Positions 1-8,675 of a DNA stretch of 64,000 nucleotides are shown in pieces. Under the pieces are notes generated by a model. It was not told the DNA's origin, searched no databases, and was given only the letters and a program-made list of their open reading frames with translations. Position 1 is the stretch's first letter. Each line of letters starts with the position of its first letter. The DNA comes from an uncultured Massilia sp. GTDB taxonomy: Bacteria > Pseudomonadota > Gammaproteobacteria > Burkholderiales > Burkholderiaceae_D. Both the position numbers and the translations under genes were made by a program. The stretch covers positions 1 to 64,000 of the forward strand of contig CAJYXO010000109.1 in the NCBI GenBank assembly GCA_913778765.1, written 5' to 3'.

Positions 1-731
1 ACGACGCAGGCCAGGCCGTGCGCCAGCCGGTCGAGGTGGTCCGCGAGCGTGCGCTGCGCGACCTGGTCGCCGGCATTCGCGCGCGCGGCGATCGCCAGCG
101 GCTCGGCGCCGTCGCCGCCGAAGCGGCGGTGCAGGCGCGACATGCCGGGGCCGGACACATAGCGTTCCAGGCAGCCGGTCCGGCCGCAGGGGCAGGGGAT
201 CAATTCCAGGCCGTAGGATGCGGCCAGCACGGCCGGCAGCGGCCAGTGGCCCCATTCGCCGGCAATGCCGTTCCTGCCGCGCTGCAGGCGCCCGCCGACG
301 CACCAGCCGGCGCCGGCGCCGGTGCCGAGGATGGCGCCGAACATGGTGGGCAGCCGGTCCGCCGCGCCGCCCTCCGCCTCGGACAGGGCGAAGCACTGGC
401 AGTCGTTGCCGATCGCGACCGGCCGCGCCAGCGCTTCCTGCAGCATCGCGCACACCTGGCGCCCGTTCAGGGCCGGCACGTTGGAACTGAGCTGGCGCCC
501 GCTCGCGCTGTCGGTGACGCCGGGCAGGCCGATGCCCACCGGGGCGGCGTTCCCCAGTGCGGCGTCGGCGCGCAGGACCAGGCCGCGGATCGCAGCGGTA
601 AACGCGGCAATGTCGTCGGTGGGGGTGGCGACGCGTTCGCGGTGCACTTCGCGCAAGCCGGCGTCATAGGTCGCCAGTTCGATCTTGGTGCCGCCGATAT
701 CGATGCCGTGGAAGCCCGCGTGATCAGACAT
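1..731 (-). CDS. ROK-family sugar kinase (amino-sugar kinase), 3' end cut by window edge
   Basis: Partial gene running off the left edge; about 243 residues are visible. The N-terminal HGIDIGGTKIEL phosphate-binding motif, the GEWGHWPLP segment and the zinc-type signature CPCGRTGCLERYVSGPG are diagnostic of ROK-family hexose/amino-sugar kinases such as NagK. The predicted job is phosphorylation of intracellular N-acetylglucosamine or N-acetylgalactosamine. Its neighbour, an AgaS-like deaminase/isomerase, favours a GalNAc/galactosamine route, but substrate cannot be read from the sequence. Two in-frame ATGs exist, at 743 and 731. I chose 731 because it gives a compact N-terminus; either start overlaps the end of the agaS-like gene, so the two are translationally coupled. 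The C-terminal part is not visible. Confidence 0.88.
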   Translation of the reverse strand, partial: MSDHAGFHGIDIGGTKIELATYDAGLREVHRERVATPTDDIAAFTAAIRGLVLRADAALGNAAPVGIGLPGVTDSASGRQLSSNVPALNGRQVCAMLQEALARPVAIGNDCQCFALSEAEGGAADRLPTMFGAILGTGAGAGWCVGGRLQRGRNGIAGEWGHWPLPAVLAASYGLELIPCPCGRTGCLERYVSGPGMSRLHRRFGGDGAEPLAIAARANAGDQVAQRTLADHLDRLAHGLACV

Positions 732-1863
732 GCTCTTGCTCATAGATCGTCACGCCTTGCACGACACGGTTGACGGTGCCGCTGGCGAAGGGATTGTCGG
801 GACGCAGCGCCAGGCGGGCCGACTGGTGCAGCGCGTACTGCTGCGCCATCAGCAGCCACAACGGCGCCAGCCAGGCGTCGCTCCAGTCGGGCGCGTCGAC
901 GCCGAAATCGCCGTCCACGCCCACCGTCAGCACGCGCGCGGCGATGCCGTCGCGGCGCAGTTCGTCCAGCAGGTCGGTCTCGTAGCGGCGCGCCAGCGCC
1001 TTGCCGCTATAGAACAGCACGACCACCGAGGCCTCGTTCAGGGCCGACTTCGGGCCATGGCGGAAGCCGAGAGGCGTGTCGGCCAGGCCGAGTACCCTGC
1101 CGCCGGTCAGTTCCAGCAGCTTGAGCGCGGATTCGCGGGCCAGCGCTTCCAGCGGCCCGCTGCCGAGGTAGGCCACCCGCTCGACCGGTTGCATGGCCAG
1201 CGCCGCAGCCGCCGGCGCCCATTGCGCCAGCGCCGCTTGCGCCGCATCCGCCAGGCGCGCCGGGCGTTCCGCCAGATCGGCATCGCCGGCCAGCACGCAC
1301 AGGGCCGCCAGCAGCATGCTGGTGAAACTGCTGGTCATGGCGAAACCGCGGTCGCAGCTGGCGGTCGGCATCAGCAGCACGCAGGCGGCATCGTCGTTCG
1401 CGCCGCGTACCGCCAGCGCTCCCGCCTGGTTGCAAGTGATGTGCAGGAAACGCGCATCCGGCACCGCCGCGCGCACCAGTTCCACCGCCGCCAGGCTTTC
1501 CGGGCTGTCGCCGCTGCGTGCGAAGGACACCAGCAAGGTCGGCGCGGCGGCGTCGAGGTACAGGTCCGGATGGGTAAGGAGGCTGGTGGTGGCGATCGCG
1601 CGCACCTGGGCCGCGCAGCCCGCATTCAACTCGTCGGCGACGATCTGGCCGGCGTAGGCCGAGCTGCCGGCGCCGGTCAGGATCACGCGCTGGCGCGGGT
1701 CCCGCAGGCGCTCGCCGAGGAAGGCGGCGACCCGGCCCTGGTGCGCGCGCAGGCTGGCCGACAGGGCGCGCCAGACTGCGGGCTGCTGCGCGATCTCCTC
1801 TGCAGTATATAAGCCACCGATGTCCTGCCAAGTGGTCGTGTCGCGGTCGAGGAGAATGGTCAT
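724..1863 (-). CDS. agaS: SIS-domain galactosamine-6-phosphate deaminase/isomerase (AgaS-like)
   Basis: A 379-residue cytoplasmic protein with two SIS sugar-phosphate isomerase domains. The first contains ILTGAGSSAYAG and SFARSGDSPES, the second YLGSGPLEALARESALK and the loop GFRHGPKSAL. The C-terminus DNPFASGTVNRVVQGV closely resembles AgaS of the GalNAc/galactosamine pathway, which deaminates and isomerises galactosamine-6-phosphate to tagatose-6-phosphate. I chose ATG 1863 (MTILLDRD) because the longer open frame to 1929 starts inside the A/T-rich control region and adds a non-conserved leader. It overlaps the downstream ROK kinase by a few bases, so both are probably one operon. It is divergent from the GH31 gene and shares its CGAAA-box control region. 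A glucosamine-type deaminase is the main alternative. Confidence 0.85.
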   Translation of the reverse strand: MTILLDRDTTTWQDIGGLYTAEEIAQQPAVWRALSASLRAHQGRVAAFLGERLRDPRQRVILTGAGSSAYAGQIVADELNAGCAAQVRAIATTSLLTHPDLYLDAAAPTLLVSFARSGDSPESLAAVELVRAAVPDARFLHITCNQAGALAVRGANDDAACVLLMPTASCDRGFAMTSSFTSMLLAALCVLAGDADLAERPARLADAAQAALAQWAPAAAALAMQPVERVAYLGSGPLEALARESALKLLELTGGRVLGLADTPLGFRHGPKSALNEASVVVLFYSGKALARRYETDLLDELRRDGIAARVLTVGVDGDFGVDAPDWSDAWLAPLWLLMAQQYALHQSARLALRPDNPFASGTVNRVVQGVTIYEQEHV

Positions 1864-2191
1864 TGTTGTTGGTATGCGAAAGTAGCGGATGGAAAAATCA
1901 TAAATAGTAATTTTCGAAAAGTCAAACACGAAAGATATTTCGAAAGAAAATCCTCAGGCGTCCAGCAATAAAACTGTGTTTAAGGGGAGATGGTACGTTG
2001 ATAGAAGCTTCTTTTGTGGAAATTTTCCAACTAAACGAAAATAAAATTTCGAAATAAATTAAAAACGAAAGGTTTTTCGAGCCAAATTTCGGCTTTTTGG
2101 GTCGAAACTTGGTGTTGTTCGTGGTTTTTGTTGACCTTGCTTATTTTTGTTCCTACATTATGCGAAACAAAACGTAATTTTGAGACAGCTC
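1864..2191. promoter_or_regulatory. Divergent control region with clustered CGAAA half-sites (AgaR-like)
   Basis: This A/T-rich 328-bp gap separates the leftward agaS/kinase pair from the rightward GH31 gene. The pentamer CGAAA occurs at 1877, 1915, 1929, 1941, 2036, 2050, 2066, 2103 and 2163. It falls in two groups with 12-16 bp steps (1915/1929/1941 and 2036/2050/2066). Several copies pair with TTTCG, for example CGAAAGATATTTCG at 1929 and CGAAAGGTTTTTCG at 2066. DeoR-family AgaR is known to bind direct repeats of TTTCRTTT-like units, which is the reverse complement of what is seen. No regulator gene lies in the window, so AgaR control is inference. Confidence 0.6.
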
Positions 2192-5100
2192 ATGACCAAT
2201 AGCCCTTTCCGTTTTCGCTTCCTCGCCGGCTGCGTCCTTGCCGCCTGCGCCACCCTCGCGTTGCCGGTCCGGGCCGCGCCGCTGGGCCAGCTGCGCAGCA
2301 TCACGCCCGGCGCCGACGGCCGGTCCTGGGACCTGCGCGCCGACAGCGGCGCTCATGTGCAGGTCAGCCTTGCCGCCGCTGACGTCCTGCGCATCTGGGC
2401 AGGGCCGGGCGAGACCCTGGCCGGCCCCGGCGACAAGGCCGCGGCCATCGTGGTCGGCACGCCGGCTGCCGAGGTCGCGCACACGGTCGAGGAAACGCCG
2501 GCTTACATTGCGATCAAGACCGCCGCGCTGACCTTGCGTATCGAACGCAAGCCGCTTCGCTTCACGCTCTACCGCGCGGGCGAGGACAGCCCGCTGTGGC
2601 GCGAGCTGCAGCCGCTGGACATCGCCGCCAAGCAGGCGGTGCAGGTGCTGTCCAGCGAGGCCGGCGAGCGCTTCTTCGGCGGCGGCCAGCAGAATGGCCG
2701 CTTCGAATTCAAGGGCCGCGAGCTGCCGGTCTCGTATTCGGGCGGCTGGGAAGAGGGCGACCGTCCGAATCCGGCGCCGTTCCTGCTCAGCTCCAAGGGC
2801 TGGGGCATGCTGCGCAATACCTGGAGCGACGGCAGCTACGACCTGCGCAACCCGGAGCAGTCGGTACTGCAGCATGCCGAGAACCGCTTCGATGCCTACT
2901 ACTTCGTTGGCAAGGACCTGCGCGGCGCGCTCGGCCTGTACACGGCATGGACCGGGCGCGCGCGCCTGCTGCCGCGCTGGGCCCTGGAATACGGCGACGC
3001 CGACTGCTACAACGACGGCGACAACGTCAAGAAGCCGGGCACGGTGCCGCAGGGCTGGACCGATGGCCCGACCGGCAAGACCCCTGACGTGGTCGACAGC
3101 GTCGCCAAGCGCTACCGCGAGCACGACATGCCGGGCGGATGGATCCTGCCGAACGACGGCTACGGCTGTGGCTACACCAGTCTGCCGGACACCGTGCGGG
3201 GGCTGGCCGGCTACGGTTTCCATACCGGCCTGTGGACCGAGAACGGCGTCGACAAGATCGCCTGGGAAGTGGGCCAGGCCGGCACCCGCGTGCAGAAGCT
3301 GGACGTGGCCTGGACCGGCAAGGGCTACCAGTTCTCGCTGGACGCCAACAAGGCGGCCTACGACGGCATCCTGAACAATTCCGACAGCCGCCCCTTCATC
3401 TGGACCGTGATGGGCTGGGCCGGCACCCAGCGCTATGCCGTCGCCTGGACCGGCGACCAGAGCGCCAGCTGGGACTACATCCGTTGGCACATTCCGACCC
3501 TGGTCGGCTCCGGCCTGTCCGGCCAGGCCTATGCCAGCGGCGACGTCGACGCGATCTTCGGCGGCAGCCCGGAAACCTATACCCGCGACCTGCAGTGGAA
3601 GAGCTTCACGCCGGTGCTGATGGGCATGTCCGGCTGGTCCGCCGCCGAGCGCAAGCATCCGTGGTGGTTCGAGGACCCCTACCGCAGCATCAACCGCCGC
3701 TACCTGAAGCTCAAGCTGCGCCTGACGCCCTACATGTACACGCTGGCGCGCGAAGCCGAGGACAGCGGCGCGCCGCTGGTGCGCGGCCTGATGTGGGACT
3801 ATCCGCAGGATCCGGCGGCCCTGACCGAACGTTATAAATACCAGTTCCTGCTGGGCCGCGACCTGCTGGTGGCGCCGGTCTACCGCAGCCAGGCCGCCAG
3901 CGGCGGCTGGCGCAAGGGCATCCACCTGCCGCAGGGCACCTGGTACGACTACTGGGATGGCCGCCAGGCCACCGCCGGCGCCGCCGGCCGCGACCTCGAC
4001 CTGCAGGTCACGCTCGACAAGCTGCCGGTGTTCGTGCGCGCCGGCGCCATCCTGCCGATGTATCCCGAAACCCTGTTCGACGGCCAGAAGCCGAAGGACC
4101 GGGTCACCTTCGATATCTATCCGGCGGCGCAGGGCGAATCCGAGTTCATGCTGTACGAGGACGACGGCGGCACCCGCCGCTACCGCGACGGCGAATCGAG
4201 CCGCCAGCGCATCCGCATGCATGCCGAGGGCGCCGACCTGCTGCTCGACGCGGGCGCCGTCGACGGCCGCTACGCCGGCCAGGAGGCGCGCCGCGGCTAC
4301 GGCCTGCGCATGCCGGCCGCGCACGCGCCGCAAGCGGTGCTGGCCGCAGGCCGCACCCTGCCGGCGCTGCAGAGCGCCGCCGTGCTGGCCGCCAGTGACG
4401 AGGGCTGGTTCTTCGACGCCGCGGAGCGCGGCGGCACCCTGCACGTGAAGAGCGCGGCGCAGGATATCCGGCAGCCGCTGACGCTGGCGGTGCGCGGCGT
4501 GCTGGCGGCGCGCGCCGACGATGCCTTCCCGGCGGCGCCGGACATGGGCCGCGCGGTTCCCGCGGACGCCATCACGGTCGTCAGCCGTCCGGCGGAAGAG
4601 CCGGGCCAGGGCCTGGAACGCGCCTTCGACGGCAAGCCGGATACCTGGTTCCGCACCGTGCGCAGCCAGGCGGTGCGCAGCGGTCCGCACGAATGGGTGC
4701 TGGGCTTCGGCGAACGCCGCCTGCTGGACGGCATCGAACTGGCGCCGCGCAACGACAAGCACTGGAAGAGCGGCCAGGTACGCGATTACGAAGTCTACGT
4801 CGGCGACAGCAACGGCGACTGGGGCAGCCCGGTGGCGCGCGGCCGCCTGAAGCTGGCCGAGGGCATGCAGACGATTTCCTTCCCTGCCAGCGCCGGTCGC
4901 CTGCTGCGCTTCCGCGTGCTGAGTGTGCACAATCCCGACGGCGACGGCGCCAGCGCACTGGATCCGATGGTGACCGCCGCCAGCGGCAGCGCACCGGTCC
5001 GCGCCTACGACGCCGCGCTGCCCGACGACGTGCCCCCGATCGCGCTGTCCGAGTTTCACATCCTCGAACACCGCACGCCGGAGCGTCCGGAAATCCAGCG

Positions 5101-5521
5101 CTACCTGTCCGACCTGGCGCTGCCGAAGACCGTGGCGCGCGACCGGCCGGCAAGCAAGGCGCCGGAAATGCGCATGAACGGCCTGCGCTTCCGCAAGGGC
5201 CTGGGCGTCGGCCCGAACAGCCGCATCGACCTGGCCCTGAACGGCGACTGGACGCTGCTGCGCGCCGACCTCGGCGTCGACGACAGCTGTCGCGCCGCCG
5301 GCGGGCTGCAGTTCCAGGTCTGGAGCGGCGCCAAGCGCCTCTACGACAGCGGCCTGGTCAAGGCCCCGGGCGTGGTCAAGCCGGAAATCGACATCCGCGG
5401 CCTGCGCGAGCTGAGCCTGCGGACCTTGGGCGCGACCGGTCCGAGCCCGGGCCGGGTCTGTGCCAACTGGGCCAATGCCCAGCTGACGGGAAGCGAAGGC
5501 GCCACCGTCACCCCTCGCTGA
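2192..5521 (+). CDS. Secreted GH31 glycosidase with F5/8-type and NPCBM modules (candidate alpha-N-acetylgalactosaminidase)
   Basis: A 1109-residue exported enzyme. A signal peptide covers about residues 1-29 and ends near PVRAAPLG. The GH31 N-terminal beta-sandwich and (beta/alpha)8 barrel occupy roughly residues 60-640. The catalytic pair is visible as Asp371 in KLDVAW (nucleophile) and Asp422 in WTGDQ (acid/base). An F5/8 type C (CBM32-like) module covers about 793-913 and an NPCBM/CBM51-like module about 943-1106. The barrel loops (ENGVDKIAWEVGQAG, SASWDYIRWHIP) recall the GH31 subfamily reported to release alpha-GalNAc, and GH109 and AgaS neighbours support that reading. Other alpha-glycosidase specificities remain possible. 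The start ATG 2192 (MTNSPF) is preferred over 2147 because it gives a clean signal peptide. It heads a rightward cluster with two TonB receptors. Confidence 0.85.
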   Translation: MTNSPFRFRFLAGCVLAACATLALPVRAAPLGQLRSITPGADGRSWDLRADSGAHVQVSLAAADVLRIWAGPGETLAGPGDKAAAIVVGTPAAEVAHTVEETPAYIAIKTAALTLRIERKPLRFTLYRAGEDSPLWRELQPLDIAAKQAVQVLSSEAGERFFGGGQQNGRFEFKGRELPVSYSGGWEEGDRPNPAPFLLSSKGWGMLRNTWSDGSYDLRNPEQSVLQHAENRFDAYYFVGKDLRGALGLYTAWTGRARLLPRWALEYGDADCYNDGDNVKKPGTVPQGWTDGPTGKTPDVVDSVAKRYREHDMPGGWILPNDGYGCGYTSLPDTVRGLAGYGFHTGLWTENGVDKIAWEVGQAGTRVQKLDVAWTGKGYQFSLDANKAAYDGILNNSDSRPFIWTVMGWAGTQRYAVAWTGDQSASWDYIRWHIPTLVGSGLSGQAYASGDVDAIFGGSPETYTRDLQWKSFTPVLMGMSGWSAAERKHPWWFEDPYRSINRRYLKLKLRLTPYMYTLAREAEDSGAPLVRGLMWDYPQDPAALTERYKYQFLLGRDLLVAPVYRSQAASGGWRKGIHLPQGTWYDYWDGRQATAGAAGRDLDLQVTLDKLPVFVRAGAILPMYPETLFDGQKPKDRVTFDIYPAAQGESEFMLYEDDGGTRRYRDGESSRQRIRMHAEGADLLLDAGAVDGRYAGQEARRGYGLRMPAAHAPQAVLAAGRTLPALQSAAVLAASDEGWFFDAAERGGTLHVKSAAQDIRQPLTLAVRGVLAARADDAFPAAPDMGRAVPADAITVVSRPAEEPGQGLERAFDGKPDTWFRTVRSQAVRSGPHEWVLGFGERRLLDGIELAPRNDKHWKSGQVRDYEVYVGDSNGDWGSPVARGRLKLAEGMQTISFPASAGRLLRFRVLSVHNPDGDGASALDPMVTAASGSAPVRAYDAALPDDVPPIALSEFHILEHRTPERPEIQRYLSDLALPKTVARDRPASKAPEMRMNGLRFRKGLGVGPNSRIDLALNGDWTLLRADLGVDDSCRAAGGLQFQVWSGAKRLYDSGLVKAPGVVKPEIDIRGLRELSLRTLGATGPSPGRVCANWANAQLTGSEGATVTPR

Positions 5522-5599
5522 TTCACTCCACCACGACAAAAGCAGGCCCCTGTCCCGAACAGGGAGGGGAGCCTGCATCCTTCACCAAGGGAGAAGTGC

Positions 5600-8500
5600 A
5601 TGAAAACGAAGCGTCTCACCCTCCGCGACGATGCCATCCGCCGCGCCGCCGCCATCCTGATCGCACTGGCCGCCGCCGGCTCCGGCCAGGCCTGGGCCCA
5701 GTCGAATGCCACCACCACCATCTTCGGCGAAGTCCGCGCCCCGGCCGGCGCCACGGTCGTCATCGAGAACCTGGCCACCGGCGCACAGCGCAGCCTGACC
5801 CCGGACGCGACCGGGCGCTACGTGGCCAGCTCGATGCCGCCGGGCCGCTACGCGGTCAAGGTACTGCGCGCCGGCGCGGTGGAGGCCAGGCGCGAGGTCG
5901 AGGCAGTGGTCGGCTCGGGCGTGGAGGCGAGCTTCGGCGCCGGCGCGGACGCCGCCGCCGGAACCGCCGCAACCCAGACCGTGCTGGTGAGCGCGACGCG
6001 CCAGGTGATCGACGTCTCGAACACGAACAACGGCGTGGTGTTCACGGCGCGCGAACTGCGCTCGCTGCCGGTGGCGAACGACATCGCCTCGGTGGTGCAG
6101 CTGACCCCGGGCGCAAACCGCGGCACCAATGGCCAATACGGCAACGCGCCGTCGATCTCCGGCTCCGGCCAGTCGGAAAACGCCTTCTACGTGAACGGCT
6201 TCCCGGTCACGAACATCCTGACCCAGGTCGGCGCTTCCGAGCTGCCGTTCGGCGCGATCTCCAACATGCAGGTGCTGTCGGGCGGCTACGGCGCCGAATT
6301 CGGCCGCTCCACCGGCGGCGTGATCAACGTGACGACCCGCAGCGGCGGCAACAAGTTCGAGTTCGGCGGCAAGCTGCAGTACCTGCCGGCCAGCCTGCGC
6401 GCGGCGCCGCAAAACATCTACTGGCCGCAGACCGGCGCCCATCCGGACACCGACGGCAAGCTGCTGTACTGGAACCGCGACAACACGTCCCGCAGCCGCA
6501 TCGCCGGCCTGTATGGCAGCGGCCCGATCGTGCGCAACAAGCTGTTCGCCTTCGTCGCCCTGGAGCGCACCGTCAACGACGGCGAGGCGGTGGCCGCGTC
6601 CACCGACTCCAGCGCCGCCGCCAAGGCGACCTCCGGCTGGAGCAGTACGCACAGCACCACCGACCGCTACCTGGCCAAGCTGGACTGGAACATCACCGAC
6701 GACCATCATGTCGAGTACACCCGCCTGTACGACCGCACCACCGGCAACAGCCGCTCCTACGCCTACGACTACGCGACCTTCACCAAGGGCAGCAAGGTCA
6801 CCACGGTCAATCCGACCACGATCAACTGCTGCGGTGGCGGTTCGGCCCCCGGCGCCGACGCCAGCATCCTGAAATACACCGGCTACCTGAGCGACAGCCT
6901 GACCGCGACCGCGCTTTACGGCGACACCCGTTCGATCCACCGGCGCATCCCGACCGGCTACGACCCGACCCTGGCCCAGACGTCGTCGAGCATCACGACC
7001 CAGGTACCGGGCCTGGTCTACAACAACCCGCAGACCGTGACCGGCAGCCTGCCCGACCCGGCCACGGAAGACCGCCAGAAAGGCCTGCGCCTGGATCTCG
7101 AGTACAAGCTCGGCAAGCATGCGCTGCGTGGCGGCATCGACCGCATCGAGGTCGAGTCCCTGGTGGGCAACGTGCTGGCCGGCGGCTACCGCTGGACCTA
7201 CCGCAAGACCGCGAATCCGACGCGTCCGATCAACGGCGCGTTCGAGACGCCGGCCCAGGGCGGCGGCTACGGCGTGCAGGGCTATTATGTCAGCAAGGAC
7301 CTCGACACCAACCTGGCGAAGCCGACCAGCGTGCAGTCGGCCCAGTACCTGCAGGACCATTGGCAGGTGAGCGAGCGCGTGCTGCTCGACCTCGGCCTGC
7401 GGCGCGAGCAGTTCACCAACTACACCAGCAGCGGCGACGCCTTCATCTCCCAGCGCAACATGATCGCGCCGCGCTTCGGCGCCACCTGGGACGTGATGGG
7501 CGACAGCTCGCTGCGCGTGTTCGCCAACGCCGGCCGCTACCACCTGCCGGTGCCGTCCAACCTGTCCAGCAACATGGCGGCGCCGCTGCTGCGCACCAGC
7601 CAGTTCTACACCTACACCGGAGTCGACCCGGCCACCGGGGCGCCGACCGGCCTGCATGCGATCAGCGAGCCGTATTCGGCCAACAATGCCTACGGCAAGG
7701 GGCGCGATGCGCGCGAGGTCACCGCGATCGGCCTGAAGCCGCTGTCGCAGGATGAAGTGTCGCTGGGCTTCGAGCGCGCCTTCAACAAGCGCCTGGTGGC
7801 CGGCGCCAGTGTGCTGTACCGGCGCCTGAACGACACCAACGACGACACCTGCGACGCCCGCCCGATCGAGGCCTGGGCGGCGCGCAACAACGTCGACACC
7901 GGCAACTGGGGCGGCTTCCAGTGCGCGATCATGAACCCGGGCCGCGACAACGACCTGTACATCGACTTCGCCGACGGCAAGGGCTTGCGCCGGGTCGACA
8001 TCACGGCGGCCGAGTGGGGCAATCCGCTGCCCAGGCGCACCTACAAGGCGCTGACCGTGTTCGCCGAGCACCCGTTCGCGGACGGCTGGTACGGCAAGCT
8101 GACCTACACCCTGTCCGCGCTGAAGGGCAACATGGAAGGCCAGACCGACACCATCGGCGGCGGCGACGTGGCCCTGACCGTCAGTGACGACCACAAGGAG
8201 CTGATGTACAACGCCTACGGCTACCTGCCGGGCGACCACCGCCACCAGATCAAGGCCTACGGCTTCGTGCAGGTGGTCCCCCAGGTGACGCTCGGCGCCA
8301 ACCTGGCGCTGGTCTCCGGCTCGCCGCGCAACTGCATCGGCGAGCTGCCGGCGGCGCTGCATTTCGACGACGACTACGGCGCCGCCTACTTCTACTGCGA
8401 CGGCAAGCCCGCGCCGCGCGGCAGCTTCGGCCGCACGCCCTGGCAGATGCAGCTCGACCTGAACGCGGCATGGAATCCGGCCTTCGCCAAGGGCCTGAGC

Positions 8501-8659
8501 CTGAAGCTGGACGTGTTCAACGTCCTGAATCGCCAGACCGTGACCCGCTACAACGAGACCCGCGAGGACGGCAGCGGCGACATCGCGCGCAGCTACCTGC
8601 AGGTGGCGAGCCGCACCGCGCCGCGTTCGGTGCGCGTGAGCGCCGAATACAACTTCTGA
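5600..8659 (+). CDS. Oar-like TonB-dependent receptor with carboxypeptidase-regulatory N-terminal domain
   Basis: A 1019-residue outer-membrane receptor. A signal peptide ends near GQAWAQS. A carboxypeptidase-regulatory-like beta domain follows at about residues 40-115 (TTTIFGEVRAPAGATVV). The plug domain (LRSLPVANDIASVVQLTPG, VLSGGYGAEFGRSTGGVINV) and a C-terminal beta-barrel ending in aromatic SAEYNF complete the Oar/OmpA-related pattern. Such receptors import oligosaccharides or other large ligands, powered by TonB-ExbBD. A strong ribosome site (AAGGGAG) precedes ATG 5600. It sits 78 bp after the GH31 gene and 16 bp before the GH109-type gene, so it probably imports the glycan fragments made by these enzymes. 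The substrate itself is inferred from context only. Confidence 0.9.
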   Translation: MKTKRLTLRDDAIRRAAAILIALAAAGSGQAWAQSNATTTIFGEVRAPAGATVVIENLATGAQRSLTPDATGRYVASSMPPGRYAVKVLRAGAVEARREVEAVVGSGVEASFGAGADAAAGTAATQTVLVSATRQVIDVSNTNNGVVFTARELRSLPVANDIASVVQLTPGANRGTNGQYGNAPSISGSGQSENAFYVNGFPVTNILTQVGASELPFGAISNMQVLSGGYGAEFGRSTGGVINVTTRSGGNKFEFGGKLQYLPASLRAAPQNIYWPQTGAHPDTDGKLLYWNRDNTSRSRIAGLYGSGPIVRNKLFAFVALERTVNDGEAVAASTDSSAAAKATSGWSSTHSTTDRYLAKLDWNITDDHHVEYTRLYDRTTGNSRSYAYDYATFTKGSKVTTVNPTTINCCGGGSAPGADASILKYTGYLSDSLTATALYGDTRSIHRRIPTGYDPTLAQTSSSITTQVPGLVYNNPQTVTGSLPDPATEDRQKGLRLDLEYKLGKHALRGGIDRIEVESLVGNVLAGGYRWTYRKTANPTRPINGAFETPAQGGGYGVQGYYVSKDLDTNLAKPTSVQSAQYLQDHWQVSERVLLDLGLRREQFTNYTSSGDAFISQRNMIAPRFGATWDVMGDSSLRVFANAGRYHLPVPSNLSSNMAAPLLRTSQFYTYTGVDPATGAPTGLHAISEPYSANNAYGKGRDAREVTAIGLKPLSQDEVSLGFERAFNKRLVAGASVLYRRLNDTNDDTCDARPIEAWAARNNVDTGNWGGFQCAIMNPGRDNDLYIDFADGKGLRRVDITAAEWGNPLPRRTYKALTVFAEHPFADGWYGKLTYTLSALKGNMEGQTDTIGGGDVALTVSDDHKELMYNAYGYLPGDHRHQIKAYGFVQVVPQVTLGANLALVSGSPRNCIGELPAALHFDDDYGAAYFYCDGKPAPRGSFGRTPWQMQLDLNAAWNPAFAKGLSLKLDVFNVLNRQTVTRYNETREDGSGDIARSYLQVASRTAPRSVRVSAEYNF

Positions 8660-8675
8660 ACGACAAGGAGAAAAG

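Noticed and set aside
2153-5578. A minus-strand open frame of more than 1100 codons opposite the GH31 gene
   Set aside because: It is an antisense shadow produced by the very high third-position GC; its product is Ala/Gly/Arg/Val-rich, has no domain, and the plus strand has a clear GH31 enzyme.
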